From contig NZ_MKTR01000002.1 in NCBI RefSeq assembly GCF_001898325.1, forward strand, positions 1 through 64,000: a stretch of DNA of 64,000 nucleotides, in the 5' to 3' direction. Positions 42,215 to 50,804 of the stretch are shown here, piece after piece. A program made the translations under genes and the position numbers. Each line of letters opens with the position of its first letter. The stretch's first letter is position 1. This stretch comes from Microbacterium sp. 67-17 (lineage in GTDB: Bacteria; Actinomycetota; Actinomycetes; Actinomycetales; Microbacteriaceae). The notes beneath the pieces are model-generated. The model was not told the DNA's origin. It did not search any database and was given only the letters and a program-made list of their open reading frames with translations.

Positions 42215-43851
42215 CCCGTCCCTTCGCGCGTGTGTGGACCCGGATCGTCGCCGGGATCGGCGTGGCGGCGATGGCTGTCGGCGCGGCGATCCCCGCGTAT
42301 GCCGCTACCTATGAGCCCATCTCCGGTACGGGGTCGACCTGGTCGCAGAACGCCATCGACCAGTGGCGCAGCAACGTATCGGGCAACTACGGCATGACGG
42401 TGAACTACTCCGGTGTCGGATCGACCCGCGGTCGCACCGACTTCATCCTCGGCACCGTCGACTTCGCCGTCAGCGAGATCCCTTTCCAGCGCAACCCGGA
42501 AGACGGCGTGAGCGCGCCGGAGATCCCCAACCGGGGATACGCCTACATGCCGATCGTCGCGGGTGGCACCGCCTTCATGTACAACCTCGTGATCGGCGGC
42601 AAGCGCGTTACGAACCTGCGCCTATCGGGGGAGGTCATCACCAAGATCTTCACGGGCAAGATCACGAAGTGGAACGACCCCGCCATCCAGGCCGACAACC
42701 CGGGCCTGGCGATGCCTGACAAGAACATCACTCCCGTCATCCGTTCTGACGGCTCGGGCACGACGGCGCAGTTCACCCTGTGGATGTCGAAGCAGTACTC
42801 CTCGATCTGGTCAGATTTCACCGCGTCGGTGGGGCGCGGCAACGGGTTGACCTCCCAGTACCCGCTGTTTGGCAACGCGAAGGCGCAGAACGGCTCGAAC
42901 GGTGTCGCCGGCTACGTGGCACAGGGCTACGGCGAAGGCGCCATCACCTACGTCGAATACTCTTACGCGCTGGAGTCGGGCTTCCCGGTGGCGAAGGTGC
43001 TGAACAAGTCCGACTACTACGTCGAGCCGACTTCGAACTCGGTCGCGGTGGCGTTGCTGTCGGCGCAGATCAACACCGACGCGAACTCGCCCGACTACCT
43101 CACCCAGATCCTCGACGGCGTCTACAACTCTGGCGACCCGCGGGCCTACCCGCTCTCGAGCTACTCCTACATGATCGTGCCGACCGAGGTGAAGGGTGTG
43201 TTCACCGAGAAGAAGGGCGCGACTCTCGGAGCCTTCGCGAGCTACTTCCTGTGTGAGGGGCAGCAGCAGGCATCCTCGCTCGGCTACTCACCGTTGCCCA
43301 TGAACCTGGTGCTCGCCGGATTCGACCAGATCAAGCGCATCCCGGGTGCCGGGGGCGCGAACGTCGACCCGAACAAGTGCAACAACCCCACCTTCAAGGC
43401 AGGCGACTCGCCCTCCACGAACCAGCTGGCGCTCACCGCGGCACAGCCGGCGGCGTGTGACAAGAAGGGCTCCGACCAGTGCGTCACGGGGACTGCCGGC
43501 GCCAAGGGTGAGACCCCGGTCAGCGGCTCGGGGAGCGGTGGCTCGGCCTCGGGCGCGGTCGGTGCGTCGGGGACGGCCGGAGGGGGGGCAGGCGCAGCGG
43601 ATGCCGCCACCGGCGCCGGGGTGCTCTATGACGAGGACGGCAACGTCATCTCCGGAACCGGCACGGGCGGCACCGTTGCGGGTGCCGCCGTCGCGTCTCC
43701 GTTCACCGTCGCGCCCGACGGGTGGGGGTGGCAGCAGTCGGTGATGCTCTTCGCCTTCGTGTTGCTGCTCGCCGCGGTCGTTGCACCGCCCCTGCTCCTG
43801 AAGGCGATCAGATCCGCAGGCGGCCCCGACGGGAAGGGTGGCCGTCGATGA
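42211..43851 (+). CDS. C-terminally anchored PstS-like phosphate-binding protein
   Basis: 546-residue protein. A signal peptide (about residues 1-31) is followed by a PstS-type binding domain (32-385) with GTGSTW, the anion loop SDGSGTTAQFT and STRGRTDFILGTVDFAVSEIP matching known PstS phosphate-contact regions. A Gly/Ser/Ala linker (about 400-490) leads to one transmembrane helix (about 508-530). Normal Gram-positive PstS proteins are lipoproteins; here the membrane anchor is C-terminal. It overlaps pstA and the following gene by 4 nt each, so it is made in step with the transporter. Confidence 0.85.
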   Translation: MTRPFARVWTRIVAGIGVAAMAVGAAIPAYAATYEPISGTGSTWSQNAIDQWRSNVSGNYGMTVNYSGVGSTRGRTDFILGTVDFAVSEIPFQRNPEDGVSAPEIPNRGYAYMPIVAGGTAFMYNLVIGGKRVTNLRLSGEVITKIFTGKITKWNDPAIQADNPGLAMPDKNITPVIRSDGSGTTAQFTLWMSKQYSSIWSDFTASVGRGNGLTSQYPLFGNAKAQNGSNGVAGYVAQGYGEGAITYVEYSYALESGFPVAKVLNKSDYYVEPTSNSVAVALLSAQINTDANSPDYLTQILDGVYNSGDPRAYPLSSYSYMIVPTEVKGVFTEKKGATLGAFASYFLCEGQQQASSLGYSPLPMNLVLAGFDQIKRIPGAGGANVDPNKCNNPTFKAGDSPSTNQLALTAAQPAACDKKGSDQCVTGTAGAKGETPVSGSGSGGSASGAVGASGTAGGGAGAADAATGAGVLYDEDGNVISGTGTGGTVAGAAVASPFTVAPDGWGWQQSVMLFAFVLLLAAVVAPPLLLKAIRSAGGPDGKGGRR

Positions 43852-46562
43852 GTGTTCCGGGCTCGCGGCACGACGCACGCGTGTCGGCGCGCCGGAGTCG
43901 GCTGAATGGGGTGCCACTCTGGGTGCGTGCAGCTGTGGCCGGTGTCGCGACCTCTCTGGTCGTCGGTAGCGGCGTGGGCCTGGCGGGCGTGGTGCTCACC
44001 CCCCAGCCCGCTGCAGCCGCTGACGCGTTGGTGACCTCGAGCGCGGTCACTGTCGCAAGTACTGATCCGGCCACGAAGGGGGGGCCGATCGTCGCCGAGG
44101 GAACGCCGGCCCCCGACCTCAAGGTCACCGTTTCGCAGACCGCCGATCTGGTTTCACAGGGCATCAAGATCAGCTGGACGGGCGGGAACAAGTCGGCTGC
44201 GCCCGTCGGCGGCAATGGGGGTAGCGATTTCCTGCAGATCGCGCAGTGCTGGGGAGAGGACCCCGAGCACCCGGGACATCCGGATCGCCGGACCTGCCAG
44301 TACGGTGCGACGCTCGGTCCCGGCAGCATGCGCGATGGCACCACAGAGACCGAGAACGTCGCAATGAACGATGCCGGCTACACGGCCTTCACCACCAGTC
44401 CGATGGGCATCCCGCCGACGTACACCGCCATCCCCTTCGTCGGCTACAACCCGGCCAAGGCTGTCGATCCCGCCACCGCTGCGGCCGAGTACGTCGTGAC
44501 CAACCTCACCAAGGACTCCGCGGGAGTCGTGAAGCAGCGATCGGACGCTGACTACGTCAACGTCAACGAGAACCAGTTCTTCACGAGGTACACCACGAAC
44601 GAGATTCCGTGGGCCCCGTCGGGTGACGACGGCACCGGATCGGTGCCCTTCGAAGTGCAGACCGCAGTGCAGTCCACAGGTCTCGGTTGCGGCACCCCCA
44701 TCACGCAGACCGACGGAACCGTGGTCGGGCAGTCGTGCTGGCTCGTGATCATCCCTCGTGGCACGGGCGATTCGGGGCAGGCCAACATCACGAGGTCGGG
44801 TCTGTGGTGGGATGCCTGGGAGCACCACCTCGCGGTGAAGCTCGACTTCAAGCCGGTCGGTGTGCGCTGTGAGATCGGCGCCTCAGAAAAGCAGCTCGCT
44901 GGCAGTGAGCTGGTCGCGCGGGCGATCTCGTCGTGGCAGCCGAACCTGTGTCTCGGGCAGAACGGTGCGCCGTTCGTCTTGCGCACCGGAAACGAAGCCG
45001 ATGCGCTCGTCGATGCATCGGCAACGACGGCCAGCCCCCTCGCGCTCACCACCCGCCCCCTTGATATGGATCTGGTGTCGTGGAAGGAAGACCCGCTGCA
45101 GTACGCGCCGGTCGCCCTCGGTGGGGTGGCGTTGACATTCGCCATTGACCGCCAGCCCAATACCCAGACCGCCCCGGATGCCTACAAGGCGAAGGCTCGG
45201 TTGCCCTTCACCACCATGAACCTCACCCCGCGGCTGGTCGCCAAGCTGTTGACGTCGTCGTACACCGATTCCCTACCGACAGGGGCAGACCGCTCGCACA
45301 TCGGCTACGTGAACTTCGCTAAGCCCGGCCCAAACCCACGCACGCTACTGCAGGACCAGGACTTTCTCGCGATCAACGACGAAGAATGGAAGTATCAGAC
45401 GATCCTGGGGCCGTCCGTCGCGGACGCCCTCATGCCCAAGGGACGCTCCGACCTCGCTGTCCGTCTCTGGGAGTATGTGCTCGCCGACCAGGAGGCGAGG
45501 GACTGGCTGTCGGGAAAGCCCGATCCCTGGGGCATGGTCGTGAACCCGTGGTACTCCAACAACCCCGCCCTCACCGGCGTGCTCGAGGGGGTGCCCCTAC
45601 CCGCGAACTGGGTTCCGCTGTCGTTGCCCTCGGAGTCATTCCCCAAGGCGGACCCGATAGAGAAGCCCGACACAACCTTGACCGACCTGGTATCGGGCAC
45701 CGGTGCAATCAACCTCGTCACGTGGCGCCCGTTCACCAACTCTCTCGCGAACGGAGCGTACCGCGTGCTGCGGGGCGACGGCATGACTCTCGGCGCGTGG
45801 AACGCGCAGTCCACCCCACCGAAGTATGGCTCGTCCACGCCTGACAGCTTCGGTAGCCGTAAGGTGATCGCGCTGACCACGACACCGGCGGCAAGTCTCT
45901 ACCAGACGGTGACCGCCTCTCTACGCAACCCTGCCGGACAGTTCGTCGGTCCGACCTCGGAGGCGATGCTCGCGGCGGCAGCCGCTATGGTTCCGACGGC
46001 GGAGCAGCCCGCCGTGCTTGAGTTCGATCCCGCGAGCGCGAAGTCGGTTGCTGCCACCACCGCGTATCCCCTGACCGTCCCGGTGTATGCGGCGCTCAAC
46101 CCCAGCCAGCAGGACGCCGGGCTGCGGGCGATCTACGCGAACATGATCCGCTACGCCGTGACGGGTGGACAACATCCCGGAACGGATGACGGTGAGCTTC
46201 CTCCCGGTTACGCGCCGCTTCCCGAGTCGTGGGTCGCACAAGCCAAAGCGGCGGCAGACGTCATTCAGAACGGGCCGGCCCCGGCGCCAGCGCCCTCAAG
46301 TCCGCCGACGCAGGGCGCCTATGTTCCCCCTGCTTCGTCGACCTCGGGCTACTACTCCCCTTCGGTTGCCTCCGACGCGTCCCCCGCCGCCGACTCGGCT
46401 CCGGCGGCGACAGGAGCCGCCGCCGGCTCGCTCTCCGCCGGCGTCACCGCTGCCGATCCCCCACTGCCGCTCACGGCGGCGGCGATTCCCCTTGGTGTGA
46501 TCACCGGTGTGGTGGCGGCGATCGTGGTGCCGATCGTCAGCCGCATGCGGCCGCGCTCTTGA
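43848..46562 (+). CDS. 904-residue anchored surface protein of the Pst-like locus
   Basis: Large extracytoplasmic protein: basic N terminus, signal peptide ending near residue 58 (QPAAAADA), about 760 residues of mixed alpha/beta sequence, a Pro/Ala/Ser linker (about 815-870) and a C-terminal transmembrane helix (about 875-897) ending SRMRPRS. Segments such as NLTPRLVAKLLTSSYTD resemble the hinge/lobe pattern of PstS-like proteins, so it may contain a diverged binding domain; I recognise nothing else. The start overlaps the PstS-like gene (ATGA). Its function is unknown, but its place in the operon and shared anchor type link it to the transporter. Confidence 0.7.
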   Translation: MSVPGSRHDARVSARRSRLNGVPLWVRAAVAGVATSLVVGSGVGLAGVVLTPQPAAAADALVTSSAVTVASTDPATKGGPIVAEGTPAPDLKVTVSQTADLVSQGIKISWTGGNKSAAPVGGNGGSDFLQIAQCWGEDPEHPGHPDRRTCQYGATLGPGSMRDGTTETENVAMNDAGYTAFTTSPMGIPPTYTAIPFVGYNPAKAVDPATAAAEYVVTNLTKDSAGVVKQRSDADYVNVNENQFFTRYTTNEIPWAPSGDDGTGSVPFEVQTAVQSTGLGCGTPITQTDGTVVGQSCWLVIIPRGTGDSGQANITRSGLWWDAWEHHLAVKLDFKPVGVRCEIGASEKQLAGSELVARAISSWQPNLCLGQNGAPFVLRTGNEADALVDASATTASPLALTTRPLDMDLVSWKEDPLQYAPVALGGVALTFAIDRQPNTQTAPDAYKAKARLPFTTMNLTPRLVAKLLTSSYTDSLPTGADRSHIGYVNFAKPGPNPRTLLQDQDFLAINDEEWKYQTILGPSVADALMPKGRSDLAVRLWEYVLADQEARDWLSGKPDPWGMVVNPWYSNNPALTGVLEGVPLPANWVPLSLPSESFPKADPIEKPDTTLTDLVSGTGAINLVTWRPFTNSLANGAYRVLRGDGMTLGAWNAQSTPPKYGSSTPDSFGSRKVIALTTTPAASLYQTVTASLRNPAGQFVGPTSEAMLAAAAAMVPTAEQPAVLEFDPASAKSVAATTAYPLTVPVYAALNPSQQDAGLRAIYANMIRYAVTGGQHPGTDDGELPPGYAPLPESWVAQAKAAADVIQNGPAPAPAPSSPPTQGAYVPPASSTSGYYSPSVASDASPAADSAPAATGAAAGSLSAGVTAADPPLPLTAAAIPLGVITGVVAAIVVPIVSRMRPRS

Positions 46563-46785
46563 GTCGCTCACGATTTCTCTAGAACAGCGACGCGACACTG
46601 CTTCTTCGCCCAGAAAACCCTGTGTGTTCACCTAGCGCATCGAGCATCGGATTGGCCCTCGCAACCGCCGTGGCGCGGCCGAGGATGTTGGACCCGATTG
46701 ACCTGACGGCACCCGACCGGGTGTCGCTGGATGCCGGACGCCTGCCACGCGGACGGCGCTTCTCCCTCATCAGAAAAGGAAATCC
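46563..46785 (+). promoter_or_regulatory. intergenic gap that may restart transcription in the Pst-like locus
   Basis: 223 bp without a gene splits the upstream five-gene part from the secreted PstS-like and WxL-like genes. A TTGACC (around 46698-46703) and one half-site GTTCACCTAGC (46626-46636) similar to PhoP direct-repeat units are present, but no full promoter or tandem Pho box can be shown. AAAAGGA precedes the next GTG. Confidence 0.35.
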
Positions 46786-47895
46786 GTGAAGAAGCAGCTC
46801 TTCGCAGCGGCGGCCGCCTTCGGCGTCGTCGCTTCGCTCGTCGCTACTGCACCCGCCGCCTTCGCCGAGCCGGTTTCCCCCGGCTACGTCGCCGTCGGGT
46901 CCGACACCCTGCAGGACGTCATGAACGCCCTCGCAAACGGCACCTCCGTCACCGGTTCAAGCGTGCGTGCCACCGCCCAGGGTCAGAACTTCGGCAACTT
47001 CGATGCCGTCGAGGCCCACTTCGGCACCGCCAACACCGTCAAGATTCAGGTGAAGGCCGGTGGCCCGTTGATGACCCGCCCCAACGGCTCGAGCGCCGGA
47101 AAGACCGCGCTGAGCCGGTCGATCAACGCGACGGGCACCGAGAAGTATGACGGTGTCACGATTACGGGTCAGATCGACATCGCCCGCAGCTCGTCGAAGG
47201 GCACCGAGAGCGCCAGCGGATTGCTCTGGACCGTGCCGTTCGGTCGTGACGCCCTCACCTACGCCTACAAGCTCGACACGGCCAACGCGGCGTGGGAGAA
47301 CATCGACAAGGCGACCCTCACGAGCATCTTCAACTGCACCACCACCACGCTCGGTGGCGTCGCCGTCACCCCCGTCGTGCCGCAGGCCGGCTCCGGTACG
47401 CGCAAGGACTTCATCGCGATCCTCGGCCTCACCGAGACCACGCTGGTCACGGTCTCCGAGGGCGGCTGCGTGAAGGAAGGCCAGGAGCACGACTCTTCGA
47501 CCCTCCTCTCGGGCGAGCTCATGCCGATGTCTGCAGCCCAGTGGGTCGCGCAGAACACCGGTGCGGGCGTTGACCGCCGCGGCGCTGGCGTCGTGGTCGG
47601 TTCTCCGGTTGCCGGCACGACGGCTGTCACGGGCACGGGCTCATCGATGGTTCCCAACCCCACGTTCTACGCCGACAGCACCTGGGGCCGCGACACCGTG
47701 CTCCTCGTCGAGTACGCCCGCGTGAACTCAGGTGACCCGAAGTACGATGCCCGCCTGGCTGACCTCATCGGCACGGGTGCGCAGAAGCTCGGGAACATCT
47801 CGAGCCCGCTTTCGTCGTCTGTCTTCGCCGTCAAGAAGAAGTTCGGCTTCCTCGCGCCGCAGACGACGACGGGCTTCCGTCAGGCCGCCTCCTAA
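46786..47895 (+). CDS. secreted PstS-like substrate-binding protein
   Basis: 369-residue protein with a Sec signal peptide (about residues 1-27, PAAFAEP) and no lipobox, transmembrane anchor or sorting signal at its C terminus. The sequence has PstS-type marks: GSDTLQDVMNAL near the N terminus, GRDALTYAYK, and QAGSGTRKDF in place of the SGSGT anion loop. Compared with the anchored PstS-like protein upstream it is shorter and freely secreted, or held by partners. GTG at 46786 has AAAAGGAAATCC upstream. The WxL-like gene follows 36 nt later, so the two are probably co-expressed. Confidence 0.75.
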   Translation: MKKQLFAAAAAFGVVASLVATAPAAFAEPVSPGYVAVGSDTLQDVMNALANGTSVTGSSVRATAQGQNFGNFDAVEAHFGTANTVKIQVKAGGPLMTRPNGSSAGKTALSRSINATGTEKYDGVTITGQIDIARSSSKGTESASGLLWTVPFGRDALTYAYKLDTANAAWENIDKATLTSIFNCTTTTLGGVAVTPVVPQAGSGTRKDFIAILGLTETTLVTVSEGGCVKEGQEHDSSTLLSGELMPMSAAQWVAQNTGAGVDRRGAGVVVGSPVAGTTAVTGTGSSMVPNPTFYADSTWGRDTVLLVEYARVNSGDPKYDARLADLIGTGAQKLGNISSPLSSSVFAVKKKFGFLAPQTTTGFRQAAS

Positions 47896-47931
47896 TCACT
47901 TCACGAACAGAAGAGAACCGAGACACAAGAC

Positions 47932-49503
47932 ATGAGCATCATCACGAAGTGGCGTGCGGCTGCGGCCGGCGTCCTCACCCTCGCTATCGTTGCGGGCGGG
48001 ACCGCGGCGGCCAACGCTGCGCCCGCAGACTACGAGAACCCTCAGGCGAACGGCTCCGCACCCATCTTCCTGTGGGACGAGAATGCGGCGCTCGCAGAAT
48101 CTGCCAATGGGTCTCGCGCCTATGGGCGCAACGAGTTCTTCATCGTTTCCGGAAGCGACACCAGCTTCGAGACGCCGATTCCGGCGACCTCGGGTGCAAC
48201 GCAGGCCTTCCGGTTCATCGCCAAGACCGACAAGGTCGACAACGGCACCAACACCTGGTCGGCCTGGAGTGAGACCGCCATCGTCAACGGGGCCGTCGCT
48301 CAGGATCAGTTCGTCCCGGGCGAGCTGGGCCAGGGTGACATCGGCAAGGTGTTCACTGACGGTGGTACCTACTACGCCGGTATCGCCTTCACCATCAACA
48401 ACGGTGTGACCGTCGTCGGGAAGGTCTACCGCACGGTGACCATCACGCCCGGTGCGAGCACCTACAGCCTGAACGTGCTCACCAAGCCGACGATCACCGC
48501 CCCGGACTTCGCCAACTACGCGGCGACGTCGGGTGCTGCTGCGGTGCTGCGCAACGGCAACCTCGAGCTCGACGCGACCGCCGCGAACGCGGGCAAGACG
48601 GTCGACGTGTGGGTCGAGGGTGAGTCCACTGCCAAGCACACCTCGGTGGTGCTGAACGGTTCGGGCAAGGCCACCCTCACCTCGAACATCGCCGCGGGCA
48701 AGAAGCTCGCGATCGTCGAGGGCAACGCTGTCGTCGCGTGGGTCACCACCGCCGACTTCGTCATCGCACAGCCGACCGACGGCACGGCCTTGACCACCAA
48801 GGTGACCATCCCGGCACCGGCCGAGGGCGCCACCACCGTCACGGTTCCCGCCGGTGTGGCTCACGCCAACCAGACCTACACCGCCTACGGCTGGTCGAAC
48901 CCCACCAACCTCGGCCAGGTCACCACCGACGGCTCGGGCAACGCCGTAGTCAACGTTTCGGCGCTGGGCGTCGGCACCCACACCGTCGCACTGGTCGACG
49001 GCGCTGGCGACTACGTCGCGTGGGGCACCGTCGAACTGACCTCGACAACCTCATCGGCTACCGAGGTCTCGGTCGACGTCACCACGAGCAACAAGTTCGC
49101 GCTCGAGGGTGTTGCTGCCTCGATCGACCTGGGCGACGTGAAGCGTGGTGCCACCACCACGGCCTCCCTCCCGAGCTTCCGCGTGACCGACGACCGCGCT
49201 CTGCTCCCCGGCTGGACACTGAACGCCGCCGCCTCGAAGTTCGTCAACGCTTCGGCGGGTAACGATGAGATCGCCGCTTCGGCACTCTCGATCGTCCCCT
49301 CGATCGTGTCGGGCGAGTCGACCGGTATCACGGTGCCCAGCACCGCGATCGCGGGCACGGGTGTCTTCGCCGAGGGTGGTGTCAACGCTTCGACGCTCGA
49401 GGCTGGTACCAACTTCAACGCGGCGCTGACCTTCGCGGCTCCGGCTGCGGCCAAGGCTGGCACCTACACGTCGACCCTGACGCTGACGCTCGTCTCGAAG
49501 TAG
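47932..49503 (+). CDS. secreted protein with C-terminal WxL-like domain
   Basis: 523-residue protein. A signal peptide (about residues 1-29) is followed by a beta-rich region with Ig-like strands (FRFIAKTDK..., VDVWVEGES...). The C-terminal 150 residues resemble a Firmicutes WxL wall-binding domain: IDLGDVKRG, then RVTDDRALLPGWTLNAAASKF with the W-x-L triplet, and a final GTYTSTLTLTLV that matches the second WxL motif with Leu for Trp. In Firmicutes this domain binds peptidoglycan non-covalently and works with DUF916 proteins; a DUF916 protein is the next gene. A long hairpin follows. Confidence 0.7.
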   Translation: MSIITKWRAAAAGVLTLAIVAGGTAAANAAPADYENPQANGSAPIFLWDENAALAESANGSRAYGRNEFFIVSGSDTSFETPIPATSGATQAFRFIAKTDKVDNGTNTWSAWSETAIVNGAVAQDQFVPGELGQGDIGKVFTDGGTYYAGIAFTINNGVTVVGKVYRTVTITPGASTYSLNVLTKPTITAPDFANYAATSGAAAVLRNGNLELDATAANAGKTVDVWVEGESTAKHTSVVLNGSGKATLTSNIAAGKKLAIVEGNAVVAWVTTADFVIAQPTDGTALTTKVTIPAPAEGATTVTVPAGVAHANQTYTAYGWSNPTNLGQVTTDGSGNAVVNVSALGVGTHTVALVDGAGDYVAWGTVELTSTTSSATEVSVDVTTSNKFALEGVAASIDLGDVKRGATTTASLPSFRVTDDRALLPGWTLNAAASKFVNASAGNDEIAASALSIVPSIVSGESTGITVPSTAIAGTGVFAEGGVNASTLEAGTNFNAALTFAAPAAAKAGTYTSTLTLTLVSK

Positions 49504-49545
49504 TCCCGCTCTCGGCGAGAGCCGGTGGCACACATAACTGAACAC

Positions 49546-49581
49546 CCTGTGCGGGAGGCCGTTATCGGCCTCCCGCACAGG
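49546..49581 (+). terminator. 16-bp hairpin after the WxL-like gene
   Basis: CCTGTGCGGGAGGCCG (49546-49561) and CGGCCTCCCGCACAGG (49566-49581) pair perfectly around TTAT. No U tract follows. It separates the PstS/WxL-like pair from the DUF916-to-pstB unit and may reduce or stop readthrough. Confidence 0.7.
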
Positions 49582-49694
49582 CATGTCTGCGCCGCCTCAC
49601 TTCCGAGGTCTCGGACATACGGCGGAGAACTCTTCGTCACCCTGCGTTAAGGCAGCGGGCGCCGGTCGGTTGCGTGACTGTGTGGAAATAGGCC

Positions 49695-50804
49695 GTGGCC
49701 ATTTCTCCCGAACTTTCGCGCGCCCGGAGCCTGGTGCGTACCCTTGCCGCAACCCTCGCCGTGGTCGCCGCGGTCGGCATTCTGACGCCCGCTGGCGCAG
49801 CCCGCGCGGAGGACACGATCGGTATCTCGGCGCGCCCCGCTGCAGCCGACGGCACCGCCGACACTCGCACGCGTTTCAGCTACAAGGTCGACCCCGGCCA
49901 GCGCGTTGACGACAACTTCCTGGTCGCCAACACGGGCTCGACACCGCAGAACTTCACTGTCATCGCGACGGACGCTTTCAACGACGGTGAGGGTGACTTC
50001 GCCCTCCTCGGCACTGAGGAGGCATCCACGAGCGTCGGACAGTGGGTGAAGTTCGAGAACGGCACCAACCGCATCGAGTTCTCCCTTGAACCAGGCCAGA
50101 GCCGCCTGCTGCCGTTCACCGTCGAACTGCCGGCGGATGCCACACCCGGTGACCACGCAGGCGGACTGGTCGCCTCAGTCGTGACTCCCGGCGAGCAGGT
50201 CAACCTCGACCGTCGCGTCGGCACGCGCCTGTACGCCCGTGTCTCGGGACAGTTGCAGCCGCTGCTGTCGATCAGCGCGCTCAACAGCGAGTACCTCGGC
50301 GACTGGTGGAACCCGTTCTCGGGCACCGTGCGGATGTACTACACCGTCACGAACACGGGAAACGTTGCTTTGGCCACCAATACGTCGTTCGGTGTGGACA
50401 CGTGGTTCGGACTTCAGGCCGCCGCCTCGAACGGCGATGCCATCGCCGAGTTGCTTCCTGGCGGGGGGCGCAGCGTCACGGTCGACGTGCCCGGGGTTCC
50501 CGCGTGGCTCTACCTCGCTCCCTGGGTGGAGCTGACCCCGTTCGTCGACAGCCCTCAGGCCGAAAATGCCCTCACCGTCGATGGAAGCTCGCGCAGCGGC
50601 ATCCTGATCGCGGTGCCCTGGGCCCTGGTCATCCTCGCGGCCATCGGCGTCGGGATCGGCCTCCTACTGCGCTGGCGCCGTCGCCGCGACGAGGAGCGGG
50701 CGGAGGAATGGCTGCGCTACACCGAGCGTGAGGTGAAGCGTCAGGCCGCCGAAGAAGCCCGGGCCGGTGCCGGAGCCGCGTCCGGTGGTCGAGGCGCAGA
50801 ATGA
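49695..50804 (+). CDS. DUF916 (WxL-interacting-protein family) membrane-anchored protein
   Basis: 369-residue protein: signal peptide (about residues 1-38), a DUF916-type domain (about 40-160; FSYKVDPGQRVDDNFLVAN, NGTNRIEFSLEPGQS, PGDHAGGLVASVV), a second beta domain (about 165-295), a transmembrane helix (about 300-324) and a strongly charged cytoplasmic tail. In Firmicutes such proteins bind peptidoglycan and WxL proteins. GTG at 49695 follows a weak site. The stop overlaps the next ATG, so it is coupled to the Ig-like protein, pseudo-sortase and pstB. Confidence 0.82.
   Translation: MAISPELSRARSLVRTLAATLAVVAAVGILTPAGAARAEDTIGISARPAAADGTADTRTRFSYKVDPGQRVDDNFLVANTGSTPQNFTVIATDAFNDGEGDFALLGTEEASTSVGQWVKFENGTNRIEFSLEPGQSRLLPFTVELPADATPGDHAGGLVASVVTPGEQVNLDRRVGTRLYARVSGQLQPLLSISALNSEYLGDWWNPFSGTVRMYYTVTNTGNVALATNTSFGVDTWFGLQAAASNGDAIAELLPGGGRSVTVDVPGVPAWLYLAPWVELTPFVDSPQAENALTVDGSSRSGILIAVPWALVILAAIGVGIGLLLRWRRRRDEERAEEWLRYTEREVKRQAAEEARAGAGAASGGRGAE

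Noticed and set aside
46626..46636. PhoP (Pho) box upstream of the secreted PstS-like gene
   Set aside because: GTTCACCTAGC matches one 11-nt unit, but the required adjacent direct repeat is absent, so the call is not supported.
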